The notes: generated by a model not told the origin, from the letters alone. A stretch of 64,000 bases of DNA from Pseudomonadota bacterium (GCA_016703895.1 JADJBE010000006.1:1-64000); one strand, 5' to 3'; shown: positions 18,438-31,284, counted from the stretch's first letter. Translations and numbers: made by a program.

Positions 18438-19361
18438 ATGCTTGGTCAAAGAACCCTCAAGAATACGATTCGTGCCTCCGGCGTTGGGCTGCATACGGGC
18501 ACCAAGGTGCTGATGACGCTGCGCCCGGCGGAAGTGGACACGGGCATCGTTTTTCGGCGCACCGATCTCGACCCGCCCAGCGATATTCCTGCGCATGCCG
18601 AGAACGTGGGTGACACGCAGCTCGGCACCACCTTGGTCAAAGGTGATGCGCGCGTCTCGACGGTTGAACATCTGCTGTCGGCCTTTGCTGGCCTTGGGAT
18701 CGACAACGCGATCGTCGAGGTGAGTGCGCCGGAGGTGCCGATCATGGATGGTAGCGCGGGGCCGTTCGTGTTCCTGTTGCAGTCGGCCGGGGTCGCCGAG
18801 CAGAAGACGGCCAAGAAATTCGTGCGTATCAAAAAGACCGTGCGGGTCGAAGATGGTGACAAGTGGGCCGAGTTCAAGCCGTTCGACGGTTTCAAAGTGA
18901 ACTTCGAGATTGAATTCGATCACCCCGTGTTCAAGCGACGCACGCAGGCCTCATCGATGGATTTTTCGACGACCTCTTTTCTCAAAGAGGTGAGTCGCGC
19001 GCGCACCTTTGGGTTCATGCGCGATCTGGAGACCTTGCGCAATCGCAACCTCGCACTGGGTGGAAATCTCGACAATGCCATCGTGCTCGATGATTTCCGC
19101 GTCCTGAACGAGGACGGCTTGCGCTACGAGGATGAGTTCGTGAAGCACAAGATCCTCGATGCCATTGGCGATCTCTACTTGTTAGGCCACAGCCTGATTG
19201 GCGAGTTCTCAGGTTACAAGTCCGGTCACGCGCTCAACAATCAATTGCTGCGCGCCCTGTTGGCTGACACCTCCTCCTGGGAGTCGGTGGTATTCGAGAA
19301 GCTGGCGGATGCGCCGATCTCTTATGTCCAGGCCGCCGCGCCGAGCGCAGCATCAATTTGA
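18438..19361 (+). CDS. lpxC: UDP-3-O-acyl-GlcNAc deacetylase LpxC
   Basis: LpxC catalyses the committed step of lipid A synthesis, a zinc-dependent deacetylation in the cytoplasm. The 307-residue protein begins MLGQRTLKNTIRASGVGLHTG, as in most gammaproteobacteria. Predicted zinc ligands are His78 (STVEHLLSA), His237 and Asp241 (VKHKILDAIGD); the catalytic His264 lies in KSGHALNNQL. Lipid A synthesis shows this is a lipopolysaccharide-bearing cell. The end overlaps the convergent dciA gene by 9 bases. Confidence 0.97.
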   Translation: MLGQRTLKNTIRASGVGLHTGTKVLMTLRPAEVDTGIVFRRTDLDPPSDIPAHAENVGDTQLGTTLVKGDARVSTVEHLLSAFAGLGIDNAIVEVSAPEVPIMDGSAGPFVFLLQSAGVAEQKTAKKFVRIKKTVRVEDGDKWAEFKPFDGFKVNFEIEFDHPVFKRRTQASSMDFSTTSFLKEVSRARTFGFMRDLETLRNRNLALGGNLDNAIVLDDFRVLNEDGLRYEDEFVKHKILDAIGDLYLLGHSLIGEFSGYKSGHALNNQLLRALLADTSSWESVVFEKLADAPISYVQAAAPSAASI

Positions 19362-19740
19362 GTCGGTCGCCGGTTCGCGCTGCGGACTGACCTTGATCGC
19401 AATAGTGGTGACTTCAGGATGTGCGGTGCGAATCCGCTCTTCAGCATCCGCCACGGCATAACGTAATCTGGCCGCCCAGGCGGCAGATTCTGTCATCACG
19501 ACGAGCCTGACCCTGCTGCAGGCGCACCCGCTGGACATGCTGCGCGAGTTCGTCTGGCAAGCAGTGTTTTACTGTGACGGAGCACGTAGACGCGGCGGCA
19601 CCTTGCCGGGCAACCTCCTGCAGCAGCGGGAGGCGAGTCATGAGCAGGTCTTGGATAGAACGCGTTTGTGCGGCTGGTCGGCGTTCGCTTATTTCACCAG
19701 GGCGCGATTTTTGCTTGTCTCGGCGCGGGCTTTTGGGCAT
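19353..19740 (-). CDS. dciA: DciA-type replicative helicase loader, DUF721 (frameshifted)
   Basis: DciA proteins recruit and load the replicative helicase DnaB in bacteria that lack DnaC. The gene runs on the minus strand from ATG at 19740. It reads MPKSPRRDKQKSRPG, a basic start, then LPDELAQHVQRVRLQQG. The conserved C-terminal DUF721 core RLVVMTESAAWAARLRY lies in another frame; removing one base near 19509 joins them into about 128 residues. A convergent dciA between lpxC and secA is the arrangement I know from other gammaproteobacteria such as Pseudomonas. Homology is clear from the core motif; the break is probably an insertion error. Confidence 0.75.
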
Positions 19741-19968
19741 AGTCGTCGGCGCCGGTTGGCAGTCCGTTAGCCAAATGTATGGCGGTTTGCATGAAAAGTG
19801 CAGGCAGTATGGACAACAACCGCTCCAAATTGAAGGCGTTCTTGTTGAACGGTCGGGCCAGGTCATGGCGAGATTAGTCAAGACCAAGAGCGGCTCGCGG
19901 GTGGCGCACGGCCTAGTGTCGGTGCGCTGGTTTTTATTGACCTGCGGTCGTCGGCCGGAGTTGGCTGT

Positions 19969-20880
19969 ATGAACATTATTTTCTTCTCGCGCCGCGAAGG
20001 GCGCGCACGACATTTCAACCTGGCGCACCCGGTTGCTGTTGGCGTCTGTGCGTTGGCCGGAATCGCGGTACTGGGTGGTGCGTTTGCGCTCGGCCTGTCG
20101 CTGGGTTCCAAGGACACCGGCACCCATGCGGCTAGTTGGGCCGACAAGTTGTCGCAGCAGCAGCAGGAAGTCCGTGAGGTGCGCAGCGAGGTGCAGAACC
20201 GCGTCGATGCCATCGCAGCACGGATTGGTCAGATGAATGCGCATGTGATCCGCCTCGATGCGCTGGGCAAGCGTCTCACCGAGATGGCCAAGATCGACAG
20301 CCGCGAGTTCAATTTCGACATCGAGCCCGCTATTGGCGGGCCCGAATGTGATGACGAGTCCGGAGTCGGCGCGCAGATCCCGGATTTGACAGCGATGATC
20401 AATCAGCTCGAGGAGCGTGTCCGGCTACGTGACGCGCAGATGACCGCCCTGGAGAACGTCATCCTCTCGCGTGAACTTGATCAGCAGATCATTCCCGAAG
20501 GGCGACCAGTCCGCCAGGGCTTTATTTCCTCGTATTACGGCGAACGTCAGGACCCGTTCACCGGCCACCAGGCGTTTCATCGCGGCATCGATTTCGCCGG
20601 TGAGGCGGGCGCGGAAGTCGTCGCGGTTGCGGCCGGAGTCGTAACGTTTTCGGGCGACAAGTCGGGCTATGGCAATCTGGTCGAGGTGAACCATGGCAAT
20701 GGCCTGGTCACCCGCTACGGCCACAATGCCCGCAATGTTGCCACCGTTGGGCAGACGGTCACGCGTGGCCAGACTGTGGCGCTGATGGGTTCGACTGGCC
20801 GTTCGACCGGCCCACACGTGCATTTTGAAGTCATGCGTGACGGCAAGTCGGTCAACCCCTCGACCTTCGTCGGTCGCTAG
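19969..20880 (+). CDS. Membrane-anchored M23 (LytM-type) peptidase
   Basis: This 303-residue protein has a short cytoplasmic start, one membrane span (about residues 22-45), a coiled-coil segment (QQQQEVREVRSEVQNRVD and onward) and a C-terminal M23 domain. The zinc-binding pattern is present: HRGIDF (near 204-208) and HVHFEV (near 283-287), with SSYYGERQDPFTG before them. Intact ligands suggest an active peptidoglycan endopeptidase rather than an EnvC/NlpD-type degenerate activator. Its place between lpxC/dciA and secA is common in gammaproteobacteria. The exact substrate is not evident. Confidence 0.9.
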   Translation: MNIIFFSRREGRARHFNLAHPVAVGVCALAGIAVLGGAFALGLSLGSKDTGTHAASWADKLSQQQQEVREVRSEVQNRVDAIAARIGQMNAHVIRLDALGKRLTEMAKIDSREFNFDIEPAIGGPECDDESGVGAQIPDLTAMINQLEERVRLRDAQMTALENVILSRELDQQIIPEGRPVRQGFISSYYGERQDPFTGHQAFHRGIDFAGEAGAEVVAVAAGVVTFSGDKSGYGNLVEVNHGNGLVTRYGHNARNVATVGQTVTRGQTVALMGSTGRSTGPHVHFEVMRDGKSVNPSTFVGR

Positions 20881-20973
20881 GCACGGCCCCAAGCACGGTC
20901 GGTCGGTCGCCGACTCGCGGTGAAACCATTTCCGCTGTCCGCCGTCTATCCGTAGAATAACGCCCTCATCACA

Positions 20974-21008
20974 GCATCCCGCTACCGCTAAGTGGTTGTC
21001 TGGGATGC
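20974..21008 (+). repeat. Inverted repeat in the secA leader
   Basis: GCATCCC (20974-20980) and GGGATGC (21002-21008) form a 7-bp inverted repeat with 21 bases between, ending 24 bases before the secA start. In E. coli secA translation is controlled by the upstream secM; no secM-like reading frame is seen here. This leader structure is a possible, unproven substitute. Confidence 0.35.
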
Positions 21009-21032
21009 GTTTTCTATTAGAGGTCCCTCGGC

Positions 21033-23845
<2,813 letters not shown>

Positions 23846-23849
<4 letters not shown>

Positions 23850-24286
23850 CAACTGCGCCGCTCGCTGTAGCGGATGTTGCCAGGCCCGCGCTGCGGGTGG
23901 TCGCCGGCGCGTTGTTTGATGCCGCGGGGCGGGTCCTGATCGCCGAGCGGCCTGCAGGGCGGCACATGGCCGGCTGGTGGGAGTTCCCCGGTGGTAAAGT
24001 GGTCGCCGGCGAAAGTGATTTCGTGGCTTTGCAGCGCGAACTGCGCGAAGAGCTGGGCATCGAAGTCCTTGTCGCGAGCGAAGTGCTCGCCGTCAGTCAT
24101 ACCTATCCGGATCGAACTGTGCGGCTGGTGCTGTGGCGGGTGGAGCAATTCGTAGGTGCCGCGCGTGGTCTCGATGGCCAACGCTTGCAGTGGGTGGCGC
24201 TCGAGGCCCTGCAGGACGCGCGGTTGCTAGAGGCTGACCGCCCGTTGGTGGCGGCGTTGCAGAGCTCAGGTGGAGAACAGCGATGA
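23846..24286 (+). CDS. mutT: MutT-like Nudix hydrolase (8-oxo-dGTP diphosphatase)
   Basis: The 146-residue protein carries a full Nudix box starting GGKVVAGESDF (near residue 49) and ending RELREELGI, with the metal-binding glutamates. MutT enzymes remove 8-oxo-dGTP from the nucleotide pool and so limit AT-to-CG mutations. A GTG start at 23846 overlaps the secA stop. In many gammaproteobacteria mutT follows secA, which supports the MutT assignment over other Nudix substrates. There is no fused thiamine-phosphate domain. The stop overlaps the next gene by 4 bases (ATGA). Confidence 0.88.
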
Positions 24287-25758
24287 CAACTAACAAGCAA
24301 GCCGTGCATGGGTCGCGTTACAGCGGCGAACGTTTCGACGTCGTGAATCCGCGCACTGGGACGGTCGACTACCAATTCACAGCGCCAACCGATGCCGAGT
24401 TGCGCGCCAGGCTCGCGGCCTTGCGGGCAGCGCAGCCAGCTTGGCGCGAGGCTGGTCTCGAGGCACGGATAGCCGCCTTGGCTCGCTGGCGTGCGGCGCT
24501 GTTGCAGCATCGTGACGCGATCGTTAACGCCTTGGCGGCCGATACCGGCCGATATAGTATCCCCGTCAGCGAGTTCGACGCGGTGCTGGGCTATATCGCT
24601 CGTTGGTCGAGTGACGCTGTCACTCTGACGCGGGAGTCGGCTGGGGAATCGCGGTCGATGCCGTCGCTACGCTGGCGTTCGCAACATGTTCCCTACCAAC
24701 TCGTCGCGGCGATCAGCCCATGGAATTTCCCCTTCACGTTAACCCTGATCGATGCGATTCCGGCATTGCTGGCGGGCTGTGCGGTGTGCGTCAAGCCGAG
24801 TGAGGTCACGCCGCGATTCGCAGGCCCGCTGCTCGACTCGATTGCGGCCGTGCCGGAGCTGGCGGCCGTGTTTGCGGTCGTCCCGGGTGGTCGGGCTACC
24901 GGCGAAACGCTGGTCGCACAGTCCGACGTCATCTGTTTCACCGGCAGCGTCAAGACCGGCCGGCTCGTCGGCGTCAACGCGGCGCAACACTTCATTCCCG
25001 CCTTCCTCGAGCTCGGCGGCAAAGACCCGCTGATCGTCACCGCCAATGCCGACATCGAGCGCGCGACCGACATTGCCCTGCGTGCCTCGGTGCTCGCGAC
25101 TGGGCAAGCCTGCCAGTCGCTGGAGCGGGTGTATGTCGATCGGCGCGTGTACCAGTCGTTCGTCGACAAGCTCGTCGCCAAGGCCAAGCGGGTCGAGCTC
25201 AATTGGCCCGACCTCCATGCGGGTCACATCGGGCCATTCATCTGGGGTCGTCAAGCCGACGTCGTTGCGGTGCAGCTAGCCGATGCGGTCAGCAAAGGCG
25301 CGCGGATCCTGTGTGGCGGCAAAGTCGAAGACCATGGTGGCAAATGGTTGGCGCCGACGGTGCTCGTGGACGTCAGCCACGACATGGTGATCATGCAGGA
25401 AGAGACATTTGGCCCGGTGATTCCCGTCATGCCCTACGATTCCGTCGCTGAGGCCGTCGCGCTCGCGAATGACAGTGTCTATGGTTTGTCCGCTGGCGTC
25501 GTCGCCGGCACGGTTGACGAAGCGGAGGCCATCGGCCGCCGCATCGATGCCGGTGGCGTTTCGTTGAATGACGGTTCGCTGACCGCCTTGATGCACGAGG
25601 CCGAGAAGAATTCGTTCAAGCTGTCCGGTCTCGGCGGGTCGCGGATGGGACCAGCAGGTTACCTGCGCTTCTTCCGCAGCAAAGTGCTGATCCAGCAGAC
25701 GGGTGCGCCGATGGTGATCGAGATGATCGACGAACGCCACGCCAAACCCGCTGTGTGA
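24283..25758 (+). CDS. NAD(P)-dependent aldehyde dehydrogenase
   Basis: The 491-residue protein belongs to the aldehyde dehydrogenase superfamily. It has the substrate and cofactor motif ISPWNFPFTLTLIDAIPAL, FTGSVKTGRLVG, the catalytic glutamate in LELGGKDP (near residue 244) and the catalytic cysteine in ATGQACQSLERV (near 276). EETFGPVIPV and the C-terminal GPAGYLRFFRSK are also typical. The substrate cannot be told from the sequence; succinate-semialdehyde or aromatic aldehydes are possible. It begins 4 bases inside mutT, so it is likely co-transcribed with secA-mutT. Confidence 0.88.
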   Translation: MTTNKQAVHGSRYSGERFDVVNPRTGTVDYQFTAPTDAELRARLAALRAAQPAWREAGLEARIAALARWRAALLQHRDAIVNALAADTGRYSIPVSEFDAVLGYIARWSSDAVTLTRESAGESRSMPSLRWRSQHVPYQLVAAISPWNFPFTLTLIDAIPALLAGCAVCVKPSEVTPRFAGPLLDSIAAVPELAAVFAVVPGGRATGETLVAQSDVICFTGSVKTGRLVGVNAAQHFIPAFLELGGKDPLIVTANADIERATDIALRASVLATGQACQSLERVYVDRRVYQSFVDKLVAKAKRVELNWPDLHAGHIGPFIWGRQADVVAVQLADAVSKGARILCGGKVEDHGGKWLAPTVLVDVSHDMVIMQEETFGPVIPVMPYDSVAEAVALANDSVYGLSAGVVAGTVDEAEAIGRRIDAGGVSLNDGSLTALMHEAEKNSFKLSGLGGSRMGPAGYLRFFRSKVLIQQTGAPMVIEMIDERHAKPAV

Positions 25759-25791
25759 TGTTTTCGTCTTTCCTAACTAATCAGGTGTGCT

Positions 25792-26178
25792 ATGGCCGCT
25801 GAACAAGAGCTTCCCGAAATCAAAGTCGACATGAACTCGCTGTACCGCGAGGAAGTGTTCACCGATCGCAAGGCCGGCACGATACGCTGCCTGATTCCGA
25901 TCGATGTCCATGGCGCCGCCGATGCTAGCCGACCCGTACTGTATTCGGGGCAGACACAGTTGCTGACACCCGGTGGTGTGTTGCCGTTGTCGTTTGATTT
26001 TGACGCCAAGACGCTGGCAGAAGCTTGCGAGCAGTTTCCGGCAGCGGTCAAGTCGGCGATCGAGCAAGCGATCTCGGAAGCGCAGGAAATGCGCCGCGAG
26101 TCCGCGTCGCGTATTGTCGTGCCTGAAGTCGGCGCGGGTGGTGCCGGACCTTCGGGCGGTGGCCGCATCAAGTTCTGA
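25792..26178 (+). CDS. Conserved small protein of unknown function
   Basis: I do not recognise a named family. The 128-residue protein has no signal peptide or membrane segment. It starts MAAEQELPEIKVDMNSLYREE, continues with FTDRKAGTIRCLIPIDV, has a predicted long helix (AKTLAEACEQFPAAVKSAIEQ and on) and ends in a flexible glycine-rich tail with a basic-hydrophobic tip GGGRIKF. It resembles hypothetical proteins I recall from xanthomonads, but I cannot verify that. It has a plausible ribosome site (AGGTG) and lies 33 bases after the aldehyde dehydrogenase, convergent with the peptidase gene. Confidence 0.75.
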   Translation: MAAEQELPEIKVDMNSLYREEVFTDRKAGTIRCLIPIDVHGAADASRPVLYSGQTQLLTPGGVLPLSFDFDAKTLAEACEQFPAAVKSAIEQAISEAQEMRRESASRIVVPEVGAGGAGPSGGGRIKF

Positions 26179-26186
26179 GGCCCGAG

Positions 26187-28467
26187 TCATTCGGCTGGCG
26201 CGAGCGCCTGGCGAAAAAACCGCTCGATCTGTGTGTAGGCGTGCCGGCCCGTGCTGCTCTGGCGGATCAGACCGTGCTTGGCGCCGGGATAGGTCATCAC
26301 ATCGAACGGTTTTTGTAGATCCTGCAGGCGTTTCATCAGCGCCGTGCTGTGGGTGAACAGGACGTTGTCGTCCGCCATGCCGTGGATCAACAGTAATGGG
26401 CCGCTGAGCGAGTCAGCGTAGGTCTGCACATTGCCGAGTCGATACCCGTCGGCATTGTCGGCCGGGGTGCCCATATACCGCTCGGTGTAGTGCGTGTCGT
26501 ACAGGCGCCAGTCGGTCACCGGCGCACCGGCCACGGCAGCTGCGAAGTGCTCCGGGGCTTGCAGCAGGCACATCAGCGCCAGATAGCCACCATAGCTCCA
26601 GCCCCAGACACCGATCCGCTGCGGATCGACGTAGGGCAATGAGCGCAGGAATTCGACGCCCTTGACCTGGTCGCGCACTTCAATGGTGCCCATGCGGTTC
26701 AGCAGCGCCGATTCGAATTCCACACCGCGAAAGCCGCTGCCGCGATTGTCGAGCGCAAAGACGACGAAGCCCTGTTGCGCCAGGTACTGATGCATCAATG
26801 GCCCCCAGGACCGCTGCACGCGTTGCACACCCGGACCGCCATAGACGTCGACGATGACAGGGTAGCGCTTAGCCTCGCGGGCGCCGGCGGGCTTCAGCAG
26901 CTTGTAGTAAATCTGTTGACCATCCTCAGCCACCAGGCTGCCAAACTCGGCACGGATGTGATCGGCAAAGTACGGCGCATACGGGTGCCGTGCGCCCAGT
27001 TCGTTGCTCACCAAGGTTGTTAGCTCGACGCCGTTGCGGTCGCGCAGAACGACCTGCGGCGGTGCGTCCGGCGTCGAGAACGTATCGACGAACAGGGTGG
27101 CATCAGTCGCCATCTTGACGCTGTGCCAGCCGCTGCCCGGCGTGACGCGCTGCACCTCCGCAGTCAGGTGTATCGAGCGCCGTCGAGTAGAGGTGTCGCT
27201 CTAGTGGCGTTGCCTTGTTGGCCATGAAATACACTTGCCTGTCGCGTTCATCCACCGCGCGCACGGCGCGTTCACCGCCGTCACCCACTACCATCCAGGG
27301 GCCGCTGGTGAGCTGACGGATGAGGTTGCCGTCATCATCGTAGAGGTAAAGATGTTGGTAGCCATCGCGCACCGACGACCAGATGAACTGGCGCGACCGC
27401 TTGAGGAAGGTGAGGTTGTGATGCAGCGGTACCCAGGTATCGCTGCGCTCAGTCAGTAGCGTCGCGGCGGCGCCAGTAGCCGCGTCGACGCGCAACAGCT
27501 CGAGCTCGCGTTGATCGCGGCGTTGGCGCTGGACCGCCAAGAAGTCGCTCGACGGGAACCAGTCAACCCGCGCCAGGTAGATATCGTGCTCGGCACCGAG
27601 CTCGACGGGCGTGCGAGTGCCGTCCTTTAAGGTATGGACGGCCAGCTCGACGCGGGCGTTGGCAGCGCCAGTTGCCGGATAGCGCTGCCGTATGACGCGC
27701 ACATTCTCGGCGTAGATCTCAAAGCGCTCGAGCTCCGCTACTGGAGTCTCATCGACCTTTGCGACGGCGATTCGTTTCTCATCGGGTGACCACCAGTAAC
27801 CCGTGTCGCGGTCCATCTCCTCTTGGGCGATGAACTCAGCCATGCCGTAGCTCACCAGTCCGCCACCGCTTTGGGTGATGGCGCTTTCTTGCCCGCTGCG
27901 CAGTTCTGTCACGTACAGGTTCTGCTCGCGCACGTAGCTCACGTAGCGGCCACGCGGTGAGAATTTCGCGTCGGTCTCAGCGGCGTCAGTGCTGGTCAGG
28001 CGGCGAACAGCCTGGTCGGGCTTGGCGGTCAGATCGTAGAGATAAAGATCGCCGTTGAGTGGCACGAGGATGCCGCGCGAATCCGGGGCAAACTGATACT
28101 CGACGATGCCGGAGAAAGCCGACGTCCGTTGTCGCTCGCGTCGCGCCTCTTCTACCGCCGACAACGTGGCCACGCCGCCCGCGAGACGCCGCGCGTCGAT
28201 CAGTTGCCGATGCTGCATCGCCCGTACATCGTATGCCCAGAGGTCATAGCGGTCTTTGTCGTCAGCGCTGCCTTTGAGGTACGCGACTAGCTTGCCATCG
28301 GGCGATATCTGCGGACTGCGGAGCGTCGGGCCGGAGATGTCGGGCGCCGCAAACAGGCGCTCGAGACTGAGCTGCTCGGCGGCGACGGGAGCATTGGTTT
28401 GCAGCGCAACGGCCGCGAGCGCTGCCAAAGCAATGCGGCGCGCGTCACGCGAAAGGTTGGCGAGCAT
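26187..28467 (-). CDS. Dipeptidyl peptidase IV-type serine protease, S9B (frameshifted)
   Basis: This secreted exopeptidase should remove N-terminal dipeptides, usually X-Pro, from peptides in the periplasm or outside. The N-terminus MLANLSRDARRIALAAL...APVAA is a signal peptide. A beta-propeller domain follows, with the double-glutamate motif EFIAQEEMDRDTGYWWSPDE that anchors the substrate amino group. The hydrolase domain has serine in WGWSYGGYLAL, aspartate in ADDNVLF and histidine in GAKHGL. The frame breaks near 27162; removing one base joins LDTPD to AEVQRVTPGSGWH and gives about 759 residues, the normal length. It starts only 30 bases from the divergent prolyl oligopeptidase gene. Confidence 0.9.
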
Positions 28468-28497
28468 GGGCAGTTCCGTTTGTTAAACTGCGGCAGT

Positions 28498-30630
28498 ATG
28501 CCTGCCATTCGTATTTATTCGAAGGTTGTTGTCCTCGCCACCGCAGGTTTGCTCGCTGCCTGCGCGGCCGCCCCTGTCACGGGTCCCATGAAATATCCAT
28601 CAGCGCCAAACGGCACGACGGTTGACCGTTACGGTAGCGTCGAGGTAGCCGACCCCTACCGCGAATTCGAACAGCCGACGTCACCAGTCACACAAGCGTG
28701 GGTGGCTGCGCAGAACGACTTGGCGCGGCCGTATCTCGAAGCATTGCCGCAGCGCGCGTGGCTCAAGCAACGGCTCGGCGAACTGTGGAGTTACGAGCGT
28801 TTCGGTATTCCGCAGGTGGCAGCGGGTCGTTACTTCTATATGCGCAATGACGGCACGCAAGACCAGAGTGTGCTGTATGTCGCGGATGCCCTGGACGCGG
28901 CGCCGCGCGTGTTGATAGACCCGAACGCCGCTAGCGCCGATGCCACCATCGCGTTATCTCAGTGGGAGCCGAGCCCCGATGGGCAGGTTCTGGCGTATGC
29001 GCTCTCGGATGGCGGTAGCGACTGGAATAGCTGGCATTTCCGCCAGGTAAGCGATGGGCGGGAGTTGCCCGATTCGTTGCGCTACTCGAAGTTCTTTCCC
29101 GTTGCGTGGGCGCATGACGGCAAGGGCGTCTACTACAGCCGCTATCCCGAGCGTGACGGGCGCGGCGATGACGCCGGCCGGCCAGACGTCTATTTCCACC
29201 AACTCGGCACACCACAGTCCGCCGATGCGCTGGTGTACCGCGTGACCGACCATGCGACGCGAGTCCCGAGCGCCGAAGTAACCCGCGACGGTCGGTATCT
29301 CATCATCAGCTTGTTCGATGGCTACCAACAGAACGGCGTCGATTTGCTGGATCTGCGCCTGCCCGCCGCTAATCCGCGGCCGCTGCTTAGTGCCTGGGAC
29401 GCGCTGTACACCTTTATCGGCTCACGTGACGACGAGCTCTACTTTCAGACCACCAATGGCGCGCCGCTTGGCCGCGTCATCGCTGTGCCAGCCGACGACC
29501 CAGCCCCATCGCGTTGGCGGACGGTCGTGCCCGAGAGTGATATCGCACTGCAAACGGCCACCTTTGTGGGCGGTCGGTTCATCGCCAACTATGTGCGCGA
29601 CGCCAAGTCGATCGTCCGTGTCCACGGTATTGATGGTGGCTTGGTAGCCGAAGTGCCGTTGCCGGGGCTAGGTTCGGCAGCAGGGTTCGCGGGTAGCAAA
29701 AATAGTACCGAGACGTTCTTCAGCTACATGGACTTTCTGACACCGGCTGCAATCCTGCGGTATGACGTTGCCGAGAACGCGGTGACGCCGTTCCGCAAGC
29801 CAGTCGTTGCCGCGGATTTCGCCCCGTACGAAACCCGTCAGGTCTTCTACCGCAGCAAGGACGGGACGCGCATACCGATGTTCGTGACGCGCGCCAGGAA
29901 TGCACCGCGCGACGGCACTCAGCCGCTGTTGTTGTACGGTTATGGTGGGTTCGATGTGTCGCTGACGCCTACGTTCCGGCCCGCCACTCTGGTGTGGTTG
30001 GAGATGGGTGGTACCTACGTCGAGGCTAACCTGCGCGGTGGCGGCGAGTACGGTGAGCCCTGGCATCGCGCCGGCACCAAGCTGCAAAAACAAAATGTCT
30101 TCGATGATTTCATCGCGGCGGCCGAGTTCTTGATTGCCGAGAAATACACCAGCGCGGCACGCCTGGTCATCAATGGCCGCAGCAACGGCGGCTTGTTGGT
30201 CGGTGCGGTGCTGACCCAACGACCTGAGTTGTTTGGCGCAGCCTTGCCAGCGGTCGGCGTGCTCGACATGCTGCGCTACCACACCGCCAGTGCCAACGCG
30301 CGCCAATGGTCGAGCGACTATGGGTTGGCCGAGAACCCGGACGAGTTCGCGGCGCTGCGGGCGTACTCGCCGGTGCACAACGTACGCGCCGGTACTTGCT
30401 ATCCGCCGACACTGGTCACGACCGCTGACCGCGACGATCGCGTGGTGCCCTGGCATAGCTATAAGTTTGCGGCTGAGCTGCAGCGGGTGCAGCGCTGCGC
30501 CAATCCGGTGCTGATCCGCATCGAAACGCGGGCTGGGCATGGGGCCGGCAAGCCGGTCTGGATGCAAGTCGACGACTTTGCCGATCAGTTCGGCTTTGCA
30601 GCGCACGCCATCGGGCTCGACGCGCCCTAA
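28498..30630 (+). CDS. Prolyl oligopeptidase family lipoprotein, S9A
   Basis: This enzyme should cleave short peptides after proline. From ATG 28498 it is 710 residues. The N-terminus shows a lipoprotein signal with lipobox LLAAC, so the protein is probably anchored to a membrane facing the periplasm. The propeller domain begins YPSAPNGTTVDRYGSVEVADPY. The hydrolase domain holds the nucleophile motif GRSNGGLLVG, aspartate in DRDDRVVP and histidine in RAGHGAGKP. Its stop overlaps that of the convergent methyltransferase. With the neighbouring dipeptidyl peptidase it forms a pair for breakdown of proline-containing peptides. Confidence 0.92.
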   Translation: MPAIRIYSKVVVLATAGLLAACAAAPVTGPMKYPSAPNGTTVDRYGSVEVADPYREFEQPTSPVTQAWVAAQNDLARPYLEALPQRAWLKQRLGELWSYERFGIPQVAAGRYFYMRNDGTQDQSVLYVADALDAAPRVLIDPNAASADATIALSQWEPSPDGQVLAYALSDGGSDWNSWHFRQVSDGRELPDSLRYSKFFPVAWAHDGKGVYYSRYPERDGRGDDAGRPDVYFHQLGTPQSADALVYRVTDHATRVPSAEVTRDGRYLIISLFDGYQQNGVDLLDLRLPAANPRPLLSAWDALYTFIGSRDDELYFQTTNGAPLGRVIAVPADDPAPSRWRTVVPESDIALQTATFVGGRFIANYVRDAKSIVRVHGIDGGLVAEVPLPGLGSAAGFAGSKNSTETFFSYMDFLTPAAILRYDVAENAVTPFRKPVVAADFAPYETRQVFYRSKDGTRIPMFVTRARNAPRDGTQPLLLYGYGGFDVSLTPTFRPATLVWLEMGGTYVEANLRGGGEYGEPWHRAGTKLQKQNVFDDFIAAAEFLIAEKYTSAARLVINGRSNGGLLVGAVLTQRPELFGAALPAVGVLDMLRYHTASANARQWSSDYGLAENPDEFAALRAYSPVHNVRAGTCYPPTLVTTADRDDRVVPWHSYKFAAELQRVQRCANPVLIRIETRAGHGAGKPVWMQVDDFADQFGFAAHAIGLDAP

Positions 30631-31283
30631 CTACGCAATAGGCGATAGACGCGCTCGTCCAGCGTGGTGAGCCCGCGTTCGCGGAAGCGCGGCATGTCGG
30701 CGAGCTGATCGTAGTGCTCCAGTTCCACCAGCTCGTGTGCGGCACCGTACAGCGACTGAACCTCAGCGGGCAGGACGCTGTGTGGCGGCCCTGGCATCTG
30801 CTGCTGATCGTATTCGAGTGTCACGAGCAGGGTGGCTGTACCGGGCGGCGTGAGCCGCGTGAGATGCTGGGCATAGCGTACGCGCATAGGCGGCGGCAGA
30901 GCGATGAGTGCCGCGCGATCAAAGACGGCGTCGATCTGGCCTAACAACTGGGGTGTAAGATCAAATATGTCGCCTTGCCAGAGGCAATACGGACCTGCGC
31001 GATAGCGAGTGAGGGGTCCGACCTGTTCCTGACGAGGTGTCAGTTGTCGCTCGGCAAAGAACTCGCGCACCGCGATTGCTGCTAGCTCGACGCCGACGAC
31101 CTGGTAGCCGCGCTCGGCCAGCCAAACCATGTCGACGCTCTTGCCTGACAGCGGCACGAAGGCAGTGCCGCCGGCCCGCACCCTAAGCGTGTCCCAATGC
31201 CGCTCGAGGGCCGGATGTGGCACGGGCTGATTGAACCCCGTCTCGCCGCACTGCCACCGTTCCAGCCAGAAGTCAGGCTCCAC
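30627..31283 (-). CDS. tpm: Thiopurine S-methyltransferase family protein
   Basis: The 218-residue protein starts EPDFWLERWQCGETGFNQ, the family signature, and has the SAM-binding motif FVPLSGKSVDMVWLAERGYQVVGVE and DAVFDRAALIALPPPMR. In bacteria such enzymes methylate thiopurines and also selenium or tellurium compounds; the natural substrate here is unknown. It begins at GTG 31283, directly after yacG, so it is the last gene of the pil-coaE-zapD-yacG string. Its stop overlaps that of the convergent peptidase gene. Confidence 0.88.
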   Translation of the reverse strand: MEPDFWLERWQCGETGFNQPVPHPALERHWDTLRVRAGGTAFVPLSGKSVDMVWLAERGYQVVGVELAAIAVREFFAERQLTPRQEQVGPLTRYRAGPYCLWQGDIFDLTPQLLGQIDAVFDRAALIALPPPMRVRYAQHLTRLTPPGTATLLVTLEYDQQQMPGPPHSVLPAEVQSLYGAAHELVELEHYDQLADMPRFRERGLTTLDERVYRLLRS

Positions 31284-31284
31284 G

